A stretch of 13,189 nucleotides of DNA from an uncultured archaeon. Its GTDB lineage: Archaea > Thermoproteota > Nitrososphaeria > Nitrososphaerales > Nitrosopumilaceae. The notes below the pieces were generated by a model. The model saw only the letters and a list, made by a program, of their open reading frames with translations. It had not been told where the DNA came from and made no database searches. The DNA lies in the NCBI GenBank assembly GCA_937896495.1, contig CALBNQ010000183.1, positions 1 to 13,189 on the forward strand. Direction: 5' to 3'. Position numbers and translations under genes: made by a program. Of the stretch, positions 1 through 6,795 are shown piece by piece. The stretch's first letter is position 1. Each line of letters opens with the position of its first letter.

Positions 1-315
1 GATGAAATTCGTCTTACATTGAAGAAAAATGATCTTAAAGCAAGTAGAACAAAGATAGCTCTATCATGGACACTTGATCAACATGTAATGCGTGGTGATA
101 AAATTGAAATGTTGCAAAACTTAACTTCAAAATTACGTGATTATATTGGTGACGTTGAAGCTTATGAAGATCCAAATTTTGATCTTTTCCATAGTGATAA
201 AACCACAATTATTGTTGCCTGTTCAAAATATGATTTTGAAAATATTAAAAAAACAAAAAAAGATTCAGGTTTGATTATTGTAAAAGCAAATCCATTATGT
301 GAAACAATTCAATAA
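1..315 (+). CDS. Conserved-looking hypothetical protein, 5' end cut by window edge
   Basis: I do not recognise this gene. The frame is open from base 1 and ends at TAA 313-315, giving 104 visible residues. A TTG at 19 could be a start, but the upstream codons (DEIRLT) run on in frame and read like ordinary protein, so the true start is more likely outside the window. The visible part is soluble, mixed charged and hydrophobic, with no membrane segment, no signal peptide and no cysteine pair. It ends in a beta-like stretch (SGLIIVKANPLCETIQ). It lies 35 bases before grpE on the same strand, but a TATA-like box between them suggests separate transcription. Coding is well supported by frame length and codon use like its neighbours; function is unknown. 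Confidence 0.7.
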   Translation, partial: DEIRLTLKKNDLKASRTKIALSWTLDQHVMRGDKIEMLQNLTSKLRDYIGDVEAYEDPNFDLFHSDKTTIIVACSKYDFENIKKTKKDSGLIIVKANPLCETIQ

Positions 316-317
316 TG

Positions 318-327
318 ATATAAATTA
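318..327 (+). promoter_or_regulatory. TATA-like box of the grpE-dnaK-dnaJ operon
   Basis: The sequence ATATAAATTA is centred about 28 bases before the ATG at 351. This is the spacing expected when an archaeal transcript begins at or just before its start codon. There is no Shine-Dalgarno-like sequence before that ATG, which fits a leaderless message. The box also argues against the in-frame TTG at 342, which would lie upstream of the transcription start. No heat-shock operator is recognisable. Confidence 0.55.
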
Positions 328-350
328 GCTAAATTGCTATTTTGTTTGAA

Positions 351-953
351 ATGTCTAATGAATCCAATTCTGATGAAACCCCAATTGAAGTTATATCTAA
401 TGTTCAAAATGAAAAAAATTTAGATGAATTAACTAATAATAAAACGTTTGAAAAAAATATGGATAATGAAGAACAAGAATCTACACAAACAGATATTGAG
501 AAATTAACAAAATTATTAGATTTAGAAAAACTGAAAGTAGTAGAATCTGATGAAAAATTAAAACATGTTTTGGCCGATTTTCAAAATCTTTCTAGAAAAA
601 TTCAAACTGATATTGAATATGGTGTAAATGCAAAGGTTGATGAATTTGTTTTAGATTTTTTAAAAATTTACGATGATTTTGTTAGAGCCAAAGATGTTTT
701 TTCTCAAAATAAAATTAATACAGATGGTTTAGTCTCTATTTTAAAAAATATGGATTCTTTATTGAAAAAATACAAAGTAACTCCTATTGATGCTTTAGGC
801 GAAATTTTTGATCCAAATTCTCATGAAGCTATTTCAATTATTACTGATCCTGATTTAGATGATAATACAATCACAAAAGAAATTAGGAAAGGGTATTTTT
901 CTCAAAATAGAATTATAAGGGCTACTTTAGTAGAAATTTCAAAACAGAAGTGA
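351..953 (+). CDS. grpE: GrpE, nucleotide exchange factor for DnaK
   Basis: GrpE makes DnaK release ADP so that it can rebind ATP and let its client go; it works in the cytoplasm as a dimer. The protein has 200 residues from ATG 351. An acidic, disordered N-terminus (about 1-47) is followed by a long coiled-coil helix (about 48-90), a four-helix region, and the C-terminal beta domain that touches DnaK. That domain carries the family signature: G150, FDPNSHEA at 153-160 and GYFSQNRIIRATLVEI at 181-196. The size is typical for the family. The in-frame TTG at 342 would add only MFE; ATG is preferred because of the TATA box spacing. The stop codon overlaps the probable ribosome binding site of dnaK, so the two are almost certainly co-translated. 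The family is bacterial in origin and found in only some archaea. Confidence 0.95.
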   Translation: MSNESNSDETPIEVISNVQNEKNLDELTNNKTFEKNMDNEEQESTQTDIEKLTKLLDLEKLKVVESDEKLKHVLADFQNLSRKIQTDIEYGVNAKVDEFVLDFLKIYDDFVRAKDVFSQNKINTDGLVSILKNMDSLLKKYKVTPIDALGEIFDPNSHEAISIITDPDLDDNTITKEIRKGYFSQNRIIRATLVEISKQK

Positions 954-954
954 T
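948..954 (+). promoter_or_regulatory. Ribosome binding site of dnaK
   Basis: AAGTGAT resembles AGGTGAT, the complement of the 3' end of archaeal 16S rRNA, and lies five bases before the dnaK ATG at 960. It spans the grpE stop codon, linking dnaK translation to grpE. It fixes ATG 960 as the start of dnaK. Confidence 0.5.
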
Positions 955-959
955 AATGT

Positions 960-2852
960 ATGGCAAAAATTATTGGTATAGATTTAGGAACAAGTAATTC
1001 TGCTGCTGCGGTTGTAATGGGTGGAAAACCTACGATAATTCCCGCAGCTGAAGGAGCAACTATTGGTGGAAAAGCATTTCCCTCTGTAGTGGCATTTTCT
1101 AAAGATGGTGAACTTTTAGTTGGTGAACCTGCACGAAGACAAGCAGTAACAAATCCTGAAAATACAGTAATTGCTGCTAAACGTAAAATGGGTTCTGATT
1201 ATATCTTTAAAATTCAAGATAAAGATTACAAACCTCAGCAAATTTCTTCAAATATTTTACAAAAAATAAAAAAAGATGCAGAGGCGTTTGTAGGTGAAAC
1301 TGTTGAGAAAGCAGTAATTACAGTTCCTGCGTATTTTGATGATAATCAACGTCAAGCAACTAAAGATGCAGGAACTATTGCAGGTCTTGATGTTGTAAGA
1401 ATAATTAATGAACCAACAGCTGCATCATTAGCATTTGGACTAGATAAAACTAAAGAAGATATGAAAATTCTTGTATTTGATTTTGGTGGTGGTACATTAG
1501 ATGTAACTATCATGGAAATGGGAGGAGGCGTTTTTGAAGTGATGAGCACTTCTGGAGATACTCAATTAGGTGGAACTGATATGGATAAAGTCTTAATTGA
1601 TTTTATTGTTGATGAATTTAAGAAAAAAGAAGGAATTGATCTTTCACAAGACGCCACTGCAATTACAAGAATTAGAGAAGCTGCAGAAAAAGCCAAAATT
1701 GAATTATCCACTGTAATGGAAACTGATGTTAATTTACCTTTTATCTCGCATGATCCTTCTTCAGGAGCAAAAAATCTTGAATTAAGAATTTCTAGAGCTA
1801 AATTAGATGAATTAATTGGACCGATTGTAGAAAAATGTAAACCTTCTGTTCAAAAAGCTCTTGAAGATTCAAAACTAACTAATTCTGATATTAACAAAAT
1901 TGTAATGGTTGGAGGTCCTACAAGAATTCCACTAGTTAGAAAATTTGTTAGTGAACTAGTTGGAAAGGAAGCTGAATCTGGAGTTGATCCTATGGAAGCA
2001 GTAGCAATGGGTGCAGCAATTCAGGCAGGAATTATTGCTGGAGATGTTGCAAGTGATATTGTTTTACTTGATGTTACTCCTCTTACATTAGGAATTGAAA
2101 CTTTGGGCGGTGTTAGAGAACCTCTAATTGAAAGAAATACTACAATTCCAACATCAAAAAGTAAAGTTTTCACAACTGCAGCTGATAATCAAACTGCAGT
2201 AACAATTCATGTTGTTCAAGGTGAACGTCCAATGGCTACTGATAATGTTTCATTAGGAAGTTTTAATCTCACTGATTTACCTCCCGCCCCAAGAGGAATT
2301 CCTCAAATTGAAGTTAAATTTGATATTGATGCAAATGGAATTATTAATGTAGCTGCAAAAGATCTTGGAACACAAAAAGAAGCAAAAATTACCATTGAAT
2401 CATCAACAAAATTATCTGAAGAAGAAATTGAAAAATTAAAAGAAGATGCAGAAAAATTCTCTGATGAAGATAAAAAGAAGAAAGAAAAAATTGATCTTAA
2501 GAATGAAGCTGAAAGTTATATTTACACCACAGAAAAATTAGTTAATCACGATCTTAAAGATAAAATTTCACAAGAACAAGGAATTAAAATTACTGATGCT
2601 GTGAAAGAAGTTAAAGAAGTTTTAGATAAAGAATCTGAAGAATTAAAACCTAAACTTGAAGCATTACAGTCTTTAGTAAATGAAGTAACAACTGAATTAT
2701 ACAAAAATGCCTCACCACCACCTGGCCCTGAAGGACAACAAGATGCTGGCCCTGAAGGACAACAAGATGCTGGCCCTGAAGGACAACAAGATGCTGGCCC
2801 TGAAGGACAAACGGCTAAATCACAATCAAGTGATGAGACAAAAACTAACTAA
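960..2852 (+). CDS. dnaK: Hsp70 chaperone DnaK
   Basis: DnaK is the ATP-driven Hsp70 that binds exposed hydrophobic stretches of unfolded proteins, with DnaJ and GrpE as partners. It has 630 residues. The ATPase domain (about 1-360) shows phosphate loop 1 IDLGTSNS (7-14), [16 protein letters not shown] (172-187) and [16 protein letters not shown] (314-329). The interdomain linker VLLDVTPL (368-375) leads into the substrate-binding beta domain, then a helical lid (about 485-585). The N-terminal lobe lacks the roughly 25-residue insertion of Gram-negative DnaK, so it is the short type shared by Gram-positive bacteria and archaea. The C-terminal tail (about 586-630) is low-complexity and holds three perfect octapeptides GPEGQQDA plus a partial fourth. 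The gene starts six bases after the grpE stop. Thaumarchaeal DnaK is generally taken to have come from bacteria; that is family knowledge and cannot be shown from this window. Confidence 0.98.
   Translation: MAKIIGIDLGTSNSAAAVVMGGKPTIIPAAEGATIGGKAFPSVVAFSKDGELLVGEPARRQAVTNPENTVIAAKRKMGSDYIFKIQDKDYKPQQISSNILQKIKKDAEAFVGETVEKAVITVPAYFDDNQRQATKDAGTIAGLDVVRIINEPTAASLAFGLDKTKEDMKILVFDFGGGTLDVTIMEMGGGVFEVMSTSGDTQLGGTDMDKVLIDFIVDEFKKKEGIDLSQDATAITRIREAAEKAKIELSTVMETDVNLPFISHDPSSGAKNLELRISRAKLDELIGPIVEKCKPSVQKALEDSKLTNSDINKIVMVGGPTRIPLVRKFVSELVGKEAESGVDPMEAVAMGAAIQAGIIAGDVASDIVLLDVTPLTLGIETLGGVREPLIERNTTIPTSKSKVFTTAADNQTAVTIHVVQGERPMATDNVSLGSFNLTDLPPAPRGIPQIEVKFDIDANGIINVAAKDLGTQKEAKITIESSTKLSEEEIEKLKEDAEKFSDEDKKKKEKIDLKNEAESYIYTTEKLVNHDLKDKISQEQGIKITDAVKEVKEVLDKESEELKPKLEALQSLVNEVTTELYKNASPPPGPEGQQDAGPEGQQDAGPEGQQDAGPEGQTAKSQSSDETKTN
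2723..2810 (+). repeat. Perfect 24-base tandem repeat in the dnaK 3' end (3.7 copies)
   Basis: The unit TGGCCCTGAAGGACAACAAG plus ATGC occurs at 2723-2746, 2747-2770 and 2771-2794, then 16 bases of a fourth copy to 2810. The copies are identical at every base, including third codon positions. The unit length is a multiple of three, so copy number can change without breaking the frame; each copy adds one GPEGQQDA to the DnaK tail. Identity at silent sites suggests recent slippage or ongoing homogenisation. Confidence 0.97.
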
Positions 2853-2868
2853 TTTTTTAGATTTGATC

Positions 2869-2876
2869 ATTTATAC
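2869..2876 (+). promoter_or_regulatory. Possible internal promoter (TATA-like box) of dnaJ
   Basis: In the 49-base dnaK-dnaJ spacer, ATTTATAC is centred about 29 bases before the dnaJ ATG at 2902, the position for a nearly leaderless dnaJ transcript. The spacer is otherwise T-rich and has no clear ribosome binding site. DnaJ may therefore be made both from the operon message and from its own. The call rests on spacing and base content only. Confidence 0.35.
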
Positions 2877-2901
2877 AGTAATAATGAAGATGAATTGATT
2901 C

Positions 2902-3981
2902 ATGTCTGCAAAACGGGATTATTATGAAGTTCTAGGAGTTTCAAAATCATCTTCTGTAGATGAAATAAAAAAACAATATAGAAAATTAGCATTAAAATTT
3001 CATCCTGATCGTAATAAATCTGAAGAAGCCCCTGAACACTTTAAAGAAATTTCTGAAGCATATGCAGTTCTTTCAGATTCTGAAAAAAGACAACTTTATG
3101 ATCAGCATGGTCATGCTGGAGTAGATGGTAGATATTCTAGTGAAGATATTTTTCAAGGTGCTCGAGGAGATTTCAGTGATATTTTTGGACGTAGTGGCGG
3201 TGGATTTGATTCTATTTTTGAATCTATTTTTGGACGTAGTGGCGGTGGATTTAATCAACAAAGAGGCTCTGATATTCTTTATGAAACTTCAGTCACATTA
3301 GAGGATGTATTACATGGAAAAAAAATGGATATTAATTTACAAAAACAAATTCAGTGTGATGTTTGTAAAGGTTCTTGTTGCAAACCTGGAACTAGTAAGA
3401 AAACATGTCCTACTTGTAATGGACAAGGACAAGTCAGACAAACTCGAAATATGGGATTTGCATCATTTGTAACTGCTGCATCCTGTCCTACTTGTAGAGG
3501 TCAAGGTTCTATGATTGAAACACCCTGTCCTACTTGTAATGGACAAGGAAAGAAAAAAGGTTCCAAAAAAGTAACTTTTGAAATTCCACCTGGAATTGAT
3601 TCTGGTGATTATACCGTTCCAGAAGAAGGAAATGAAATTCCTGATGGTTCTAATGGTGATTTGATTGTAAGAGTTAGAGTACAACCTCATTCAAAATTCA
3701 ATAGAGATGGAAAAGATATTTTTTATGATCAAGATGTTTCTATGATTGATGCAGCATTAGGATGCGAAATTACTATTCCCACATTAGAAGGCACAGAAAA
3801 AATTAAAGTTGATTCTGGTAGTCAACCAAATACTATAATCAAATTAAAAGGAAAGGGTGTTTCTCATATCAATTCAAGAGGTACAGGAGATCAATATGTC
3901 CGAATTGTTGTAAATATTCCAAAAAAACTCAATAAACATCAAAAAAATCTTCTTGATGAATTTCAAAAAAATAGCGATTAA
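2902..3981 (+). CDS. dnaJ: Class A J-domain co-chaperone DnaJ (Hsp40)
   Basis: DnaJ brings unfolded clients to DnaK and stimulates its ATPase. The 359 residues follow the full class A layout. The J domain (1-70) has the HPD motif at 34-36. A Gly/Phe-rich linker (about 85-120) contains FSDIFG (91-96) and a duplicated IFGRSGGGF. The zinc domain (152-217) has four cysteine motifs starting at C152, C169, C195 and C209. Two C-terminal client-binding beta domains run to the end ([12 protein letters not shown] at 269-280). Three zinc motifs are canonical CxxCxGxG; the first reads CDVCKGSC, with cysteine in place of the last glycine and another cysteine right after it (C159, C160). The eight zinc-binding cysteines are all present. 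The gene lies 49 bases after dnaK and 10 bases before the next gene. Confidence 0.97.
   Translation: MSAKRDYYEVLGVSKSSSVDEIKKQYRKLALKFHPDRNKSEEAPEHFKEISEAYAVLSDSEKRQLYDQHGHAGVDGRYSSEDIFQGARGDFSDIFGRSGGGFDSIFESIFGRSGGGFNQQRGSDILYETSVTLEDVLHGKKMDINLQKQIQCDVCKGSCCKPGTSKKTCPTCNGQGQVRQTRNMGFASFVTAASCPTCRGQGSMIETPCPTCNGQGKKKGSKKVTFEIPPGIDSGDYTVPEEGNEIPDGSNGDLIVRVRVQPHSKFNRDGKDIFYDQDVSMIDAALGCEITIPTLEGTEKIKVDSGSQPNTIIKLKGKGVSHINSRGTGDQYVRIVVNIPKKLNKHQKNLLDEFQKNSD
3180..3252 (+). repeat. 28-base direct repeat in the dnaJ Gly/Phe region
   Basis: Bases 3180-3207 recur exactly at 3225-3252, a 45-base period. Each copy encodes IFGRSGGGF, and the period keeps the reading frame. It lengthens the Gly/Phe linker that tunes how DnaJ hands clients to DnaK. 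The identity of both copies suggests a fairly recent duplication. Confidence 0.95.
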
Positions 3982-3991
3982 TTGATTGAGT

Positions 3992-4531
3992 ATGAAAATT
4001 GCATTAGATGTTGATGGTGTAATTGCTGATGTAATTCAATCTTGGTTAAATTATAATAATTCAATCCGACAAAAAATAACTAAACGTGAAATTTCTGATT
4101 GGGATTTTTGGAAGAAATTTAAAATTAATCGATATGATTTTTATGCTGAATTAAGTTCTTGTTGGAAAGATTGGTCCTCAATTCCTCCTACTGAAGAAAA
4201 TTTATCAATTACAACAAAAAGTCTTTCTGAATTGGGACAAGTAGATATTGTTACTGCAAGAGAACGTTCTACTGATTCTTTTGTAAAAAATTGGCTTAGT
4301 CATTATAATATTTCATATGATAATTATGTGTCTGTAATTGATGGACCTATGAAATCTGATTTGGATTATGATATATTTATAGATGATTCACCTTTGAATG
4401 CATTAAAAATTATTCAACAAAAGAAAAAAGTCATTTTATATTCACAACCTTGGAATCAATATATTTTGGAAGATCAAATATATCGAGTTTCAAGTCTTTC
4501 TGAAGCAATTAAACAAATTAATTTAATTTAG
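3992..4531 (+). CDS. HAD-superfamily 5'(3')-deoxyribonucleotidase-like protein
   Basis: This is a predicted Mg2+-dependent phosphatase of the HAD fold, closest in style to the NT5C 5'-nucleotidase family that removes phosphate from (deoxy)nucleotides. It has 179 residues from ATG 3992. Motif I is DVDGVIAD (6-13), where D6 is the nucleophile and D8 the acid/base. Motif II is VDIVTAR with T88. Motif III is K121 in GPMKSDLDYD, and motif IV is FIDDSP with D131 and D132 for Mg2+. The small insert after motif I (about 20-80), rich in Trp and Phe, would form the cap that chooses the substrate. The in-frame TTG at 3986 adds only two residues and is a poorer start. It begins 10 bases after dnaJ, so it is probably the last gene of the chaperone operon; why it is there is unclear. 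Its substrate cannot be told from sequence alone. Confidence 0.8.
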   Translation: MKIALDVDGVIADVIQSWLNYNNSIRQKITKREISDWDFWKKFKINRYDFYAELSSCWKDWSSIPPTEENLSITTKSLSELGQVDIVTARERSTDSFVKNWLSHYNISYDNYVSVIDGPMKSDLDYDIFIDDSPLNALKIIQQKKKVILYSQPWNQYILEDQIYRVSSLSEAIKQINLI

Positions 4532-4692
4532 ATTTTTTCAAATTTTCTTACAAATATCTGATGACCTTTTTTCACATGAATTGAGTATTCAATTTTTAAC
4601 AACCCTTCAATTTTTTCTTCGGTATAAAATTTTGAATTAAAACGACCAAGAATTTTTTTACAATTATTACAATATACTTCCCGAAATTCCAT
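4528..4692 (-). CDS. Small CxxC/His protein, predicted to bind zinc
   Basis: A 54-residue reading frame on the minus strand runs from ATG (4692) to TAA (4528). I translated it as MEFREVYCNNCKKILGRFNS (1-20), KFYTEEKIEGLLKIEYSIHV (21-40), then KKGHQIFVRKFEKI. C8 and C11 form a CxxC knuckle, and H39 and H44 could complete one zinc site in a C2H2-like arrangement. The protein is basic and has no membrane segment. AAGTGAT lies just before the start, three bases from the ATG, matching the 16S rRNA 3' end as well as the dnaK site does. Its end overlaps the last four bases of the HAD gene tail to tail. I recall similar small proteins in Thaumarchaeota but know no function for them. A nucleic-acid-binding or regulatory role would be a guess from size and charge. 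Confidence 0.65.
   Translation of the reverse strand: MEFREVYCNNCKKILGRFNSKFYTEEKIEGLLKIEYSIHVKKGHQIFVRKFEKI
4533..4550 (+). terminator. Probable T-tract terminator of the chaperone operon
   Basis: Just after the stop at 4529-4531 the plus strand has six Ts (4533-4538) and then TTTTCTT (4543-4549), the oligo-T pattern at which archaeal RNA polymerase stops. There is no hairpin. The tract lies inside the 3' end of the small opposite-strand gene. Confidence 0.4.
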
Positions 4693-4771
4693 CTTATCAC
4701 TTTAGTTAATTGAATCTAATTGTTTCATTGTATAATAAAGAAACTTATTTCAGATCTCAAAAATCTTCGAT
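4693..4771. promoter_or_regulatory. Divergent promoter region: small zinc protein (-) and tRNA-Leu (+)
   Basis: These 79 AT-rich bases separate two divergent genes. For the tRNA, ACTTATTT (4743-4750) is centred 25 bases before position 4772, suiting an archaeal TATA box. For the small protein, the minus-strand complement of 4731-4740 (CTTTATTATA) could be a TATA box giving a leader of about 20 bases that includes the AAGTGAT binding site. Both are weak matches judged on spacing. Confidence 0.35.
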
Positions 4772-4856
4772 GCGTGAGTCGCCCAGCCTGGTCAACGGCG
4801 TAAGGTTCAGATCCTTATCTTTTAGGAGTTCGTGGGTTCAAATCCCACTTCCCGCA
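4772..4856 (+). tRNA. tRNA-Leu (anticodon CAG)
   Basis: The 85-base sequence folds as a class II tRNA. The acceptor stem is GCGTGAG (4772-4778) with TTCCCGC (4849-4855) and discriminator A 4856. The D stem is GCC/GGC with A14 and the GG pair in the loop. The anticodon stem TAAGG/CCTTA has a seven-base loop TTCAGAT, placing CAG at 4808-4810, which reads CUG (leucine). A 14-base variable arm (4818-4831) and the T arm GTGGG-TTCAAAT-CCCAC (4832-4848) complete it. The long variable arm with A at 73 is the leucine pattern in archaea; serine is ruled out by the anticodon. There is no intron and CCA is not encoded. The pair 4:69 is T-C, a mismatch, and 7:66 is a G-T wobble. It ends five bases before the gatE stop codon on the other strand. 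Confidence 0.95.
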
Positions 4857-4861
4857 TAATA

Positions 4862-6784
4862 TTAAATATCTTTCAACATGTTTTTGATATTTTTTAAAAG
4901 AAGATTATTTATCATTTCCCCTGATGCTTTACCTCTTAATTCCTTCATTGCTACTCCCATTAATGGCCCAATAGCTCTTTCTTTTTGATTTTTAATTATT
5001 TTTTGATTCTTTTCAACTATTTTTTTAATTATTCCTTCTAAATCTGATTCCTTCACAACCTCAATTGAAGTATTTTTCATAGCTTCTAGTGTTGTTTTTG
5101 ATTTTCCAGCCATTATATTTTCAAAAATCATATTAATTGATTCCTTGGTAATATCACCTGAATCTAACATCTCAAATGTTTTTTTAATTTCTTCATTTTT
5201 TAATAATTTAGAATTTAGTCCTTTTCTTTCTAGACTTGGAATGGTGGAACATAATATTGATGAAATGAAAGTTGCATTAGCTTTTCCATTTTGAGAAGTT
5301 CTTTTTTGAAAAATATTTTCAAATAATTCAATATATTTTGAATCAAAAATTTGTTCAGCAAGCTGTGAATTTATTTTATATTTCGTTTGTAATTCCAAAA
5401 TAGACTCACCCCATGATTTTGGAATATTTTCTTTGGCACTTTCTAATTCTTTTTTTGATATAATGATTGGAGGAATATCTGTTTCAGGATACATTCTTGC
5501 TGCACCTGGCCTTGGACGTAAAAATTTTGTTTCCCCCTTTACAGTAGCTAATCTTGTATCAATTGGAATTCCATTATTTTTTATGAATTCTATTCTTGAA
5601 ATAATCTGATTAATGACTACGTGTATTTTTTCATCTGTTGCGGCTAATATCAAAAATGCATCTTCTTCATTTATTTTTATAAATCCTTTCAGATTTTCAA
5701 TATCAATTTTTTCTACACCATAATTAGGAAGCTCATCTGAATGGAACACTCCTCCAATTCCAAAAAATCGGACCAACTCTGCAATTTCTTTGCCTAACCG
5801 TATCCCTTCATATGGTGAAAAACCAAACATTCCGGCCATTTTTTTGAATGAAATTCCAAAAATTTTATGTTCTTTTTTGATTGCATTTTGAATAATTTTT
5901 GATTTACATTTAGAAAACAACTCTGTGATGTCTTTTCGATCATTTTCTTTATCGTGAATCCAATCTCTTTTTTTTAATTCTTTTGAAATTTCTAGTAATC
6001 CTTGTTGTCTTTTAGCCTCATATTCTACAACTTTCTCAAGTTGATCTAATTGTTGAACTCCTTTTACTTCAATTACTACTCCCCCATCTTTAATTGAAAC
6101 ATTAACATCCTGTCTGATTGATCCTAAACCTCTCTTCACTTTTTTTGTACTACGTAAAATTCGTCCTAATGCTAAGGCTATTTTCTTGATGTGTTGTGGT
6201 TCTACTTCAAAAGGTTCTGTAGCAATTTCTACTAATGGAATCCCTAAACGCTCCAATCCAAATTTCCTGATAATTCCCTCGTCACCTAAATTTTTTGCCG
6301 CATCTTCTTCAAGACAAATTGATTGAATTCCTATTTTAGTCCCTTCAACTTCATAACTACCTCCTTGTGAAATTAACATTGTACGTTGAAATCCAGTTGT
6401 ATTGGATCCATCAACCACAGTTTTTCGCATTGGATATATTTCACTAAAAATTTCTGATTTTAATGCTGAAGCAATGATTAATGTAATTTTTTTAGCATCA
6501 TCATCTAATTCATGAGGAGGCTCTTCATCTTGTTCTACTAAACAACTACTTTCTGGATTTGCATAATACGTTATAGATTTAGATTTAGATTTTTCAAATA
6601 ATGCTGCTGGATCATATTCTCCTAATTCACTTTTTGCTGCTCGTAATCTTCTTTGAAATTTTATAGAGTATTCTTCAGTATCTGTTGGAATACAATTACA
6701 AAATAATTTTTTATTAGTTGCTAGTTGTTGATGAATTTCTAATCCCACTTTTACTCCTACATCATTTATTGAAAATTCTGACAT
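4862..6784 (-). CDS. gatE: Glutamyl-tRNA(Gln) amidotransferase subunit E
   Basis: GatE is the tRNA-binding and kinase/transamidase half of the archaeal GatDE enzyme. It phosphorylates the glutamate mischarged on tRNA(Gln) and, with ammonia from GatD, turns it into glutamine. The 640 residues are near the family's usual length. The N-terminal GatB/GatE catalytic core begins at VGLEIHQQL (13-21). A GAD-type insertion domain, as in bacterial AspRS, comes before the conserved segment with RPRPGAARMYPETD. The C-terminal helical, YqeY-like tail ends with RGKASGEMINNLL. The start is ATG at 6784, and AGGGG lies just before it on the minus strand as a ribosome binding site that overlaps the gatD stop codon. 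GatE is unique to archaea and separates this enzyme from the bacterial GatCAB. It is the last gene of the gatD-gatE pair. Confidence 0.97.
   Translation of the reverse strand: MSEFSINDVGVKVGLEIHQQLATNKKLFCNCIPTDTEEYSIKFQRRLRAAKSELGEYDPAALFEKSKSKSITYYANPESSCLVEQDEEPPHELDDDAKKITLIIASALKSEIFSEIYPMRKTVVDGSNTTGFQRTMLISQGGSYEVEGTKIGIQSICLEEDAAKNLGDEGIIRKFGLERLGIPLVEIATEPFEVEPQHIKKIALALGRILRSTKKVKRGLGSIRQDVNVSIKDGGVVIEVKGVQQLDQLEKVVEYEAKRQQGLLEISKELKKRDWIHDKENDRKDITELFSKCKSKIIQNAIKKEHKIFGISFKKMAGMFGFSPYEGIRLGKEIAELVRFFGIGGVFHSDELPNYGVEKIDIENLKGFIKINEEDAFLILAATDEKIHVVINQIISRIEFIKNNGIPIDTRLATVKGETKFLRPRPGAARMYPETDIPPIIISKKELESAKENIPKSWGESILELQTKYKINSQLAEQIFDSKYIELFENIFQKRTSQNGKANATFISSILCSTIPSLERKGLNSKLLKNEEIKKTFEMLDSGDITKESINMIFENIMAGKSKTTLEAMKNTSIEVVKESDLEGIIKKIVEKNQKIIKNQKERAIGPLMGVAMKELRGKASGEMINNLLLKNIKNMLKDI
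4881..4895 (+). terminator. Possible T-tract terminator of the tRNA, inside gatE
   Basis: On the plus strand TTTTT (4881-4885) and TTTTTT (4890-4895) follow the tRNA by 25-39 bases. Archaeal tRNA transcripts often end in such tracts. These bases also encode the gatE C-terminus on the minus strand, so the signal may be a coincidence of AT-rich coding. Confidence 0.25.
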
Positions 6785-6795
6785 TCATTTCCCCT

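Noticed and set aside
342..350. TTG at 342 as an earlier start of grpE
   Set aside because: It adds only three residues and would lie upstream of the transcript start predicted from the TATA-like box at 318-327; ATG 351 fits better.
1352..1549. Opposite-strand open frame inside dnaK, and similar ones inside dnaJ, gatD and cdc48
   Set aside because: They are shadows of strongly conserved genes, with biased composition, no start signals and no recognisable motifs.
2723..2810. CRISPR-like array
   Set aside because: The 24-base units are directly adjacent with no spacers and lie in the dnaK coding frame.
2707..2898. Second open frame over the dnaK repeats with repeated ALKDNKM units
   Set aside because: The periodic peptide is simply the 24-base DnaK repeat read in another frame; the dnaK frame continues through with a normal stop.
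3986..3991. TTG at 3986 as start of the HAD gene
   Set aside because: It adds two residues before MKIALDVDG; HAD nucleotidases usually begin right at that strand and ATG is available.
4772..4856. tRNA-Ser (also class II) or an intron-containing tRNA
   Set aside because: The anticodon loop is a clean seven bases with CAG, a leucine anticodon, so there is neither an intron nor a serine identity.
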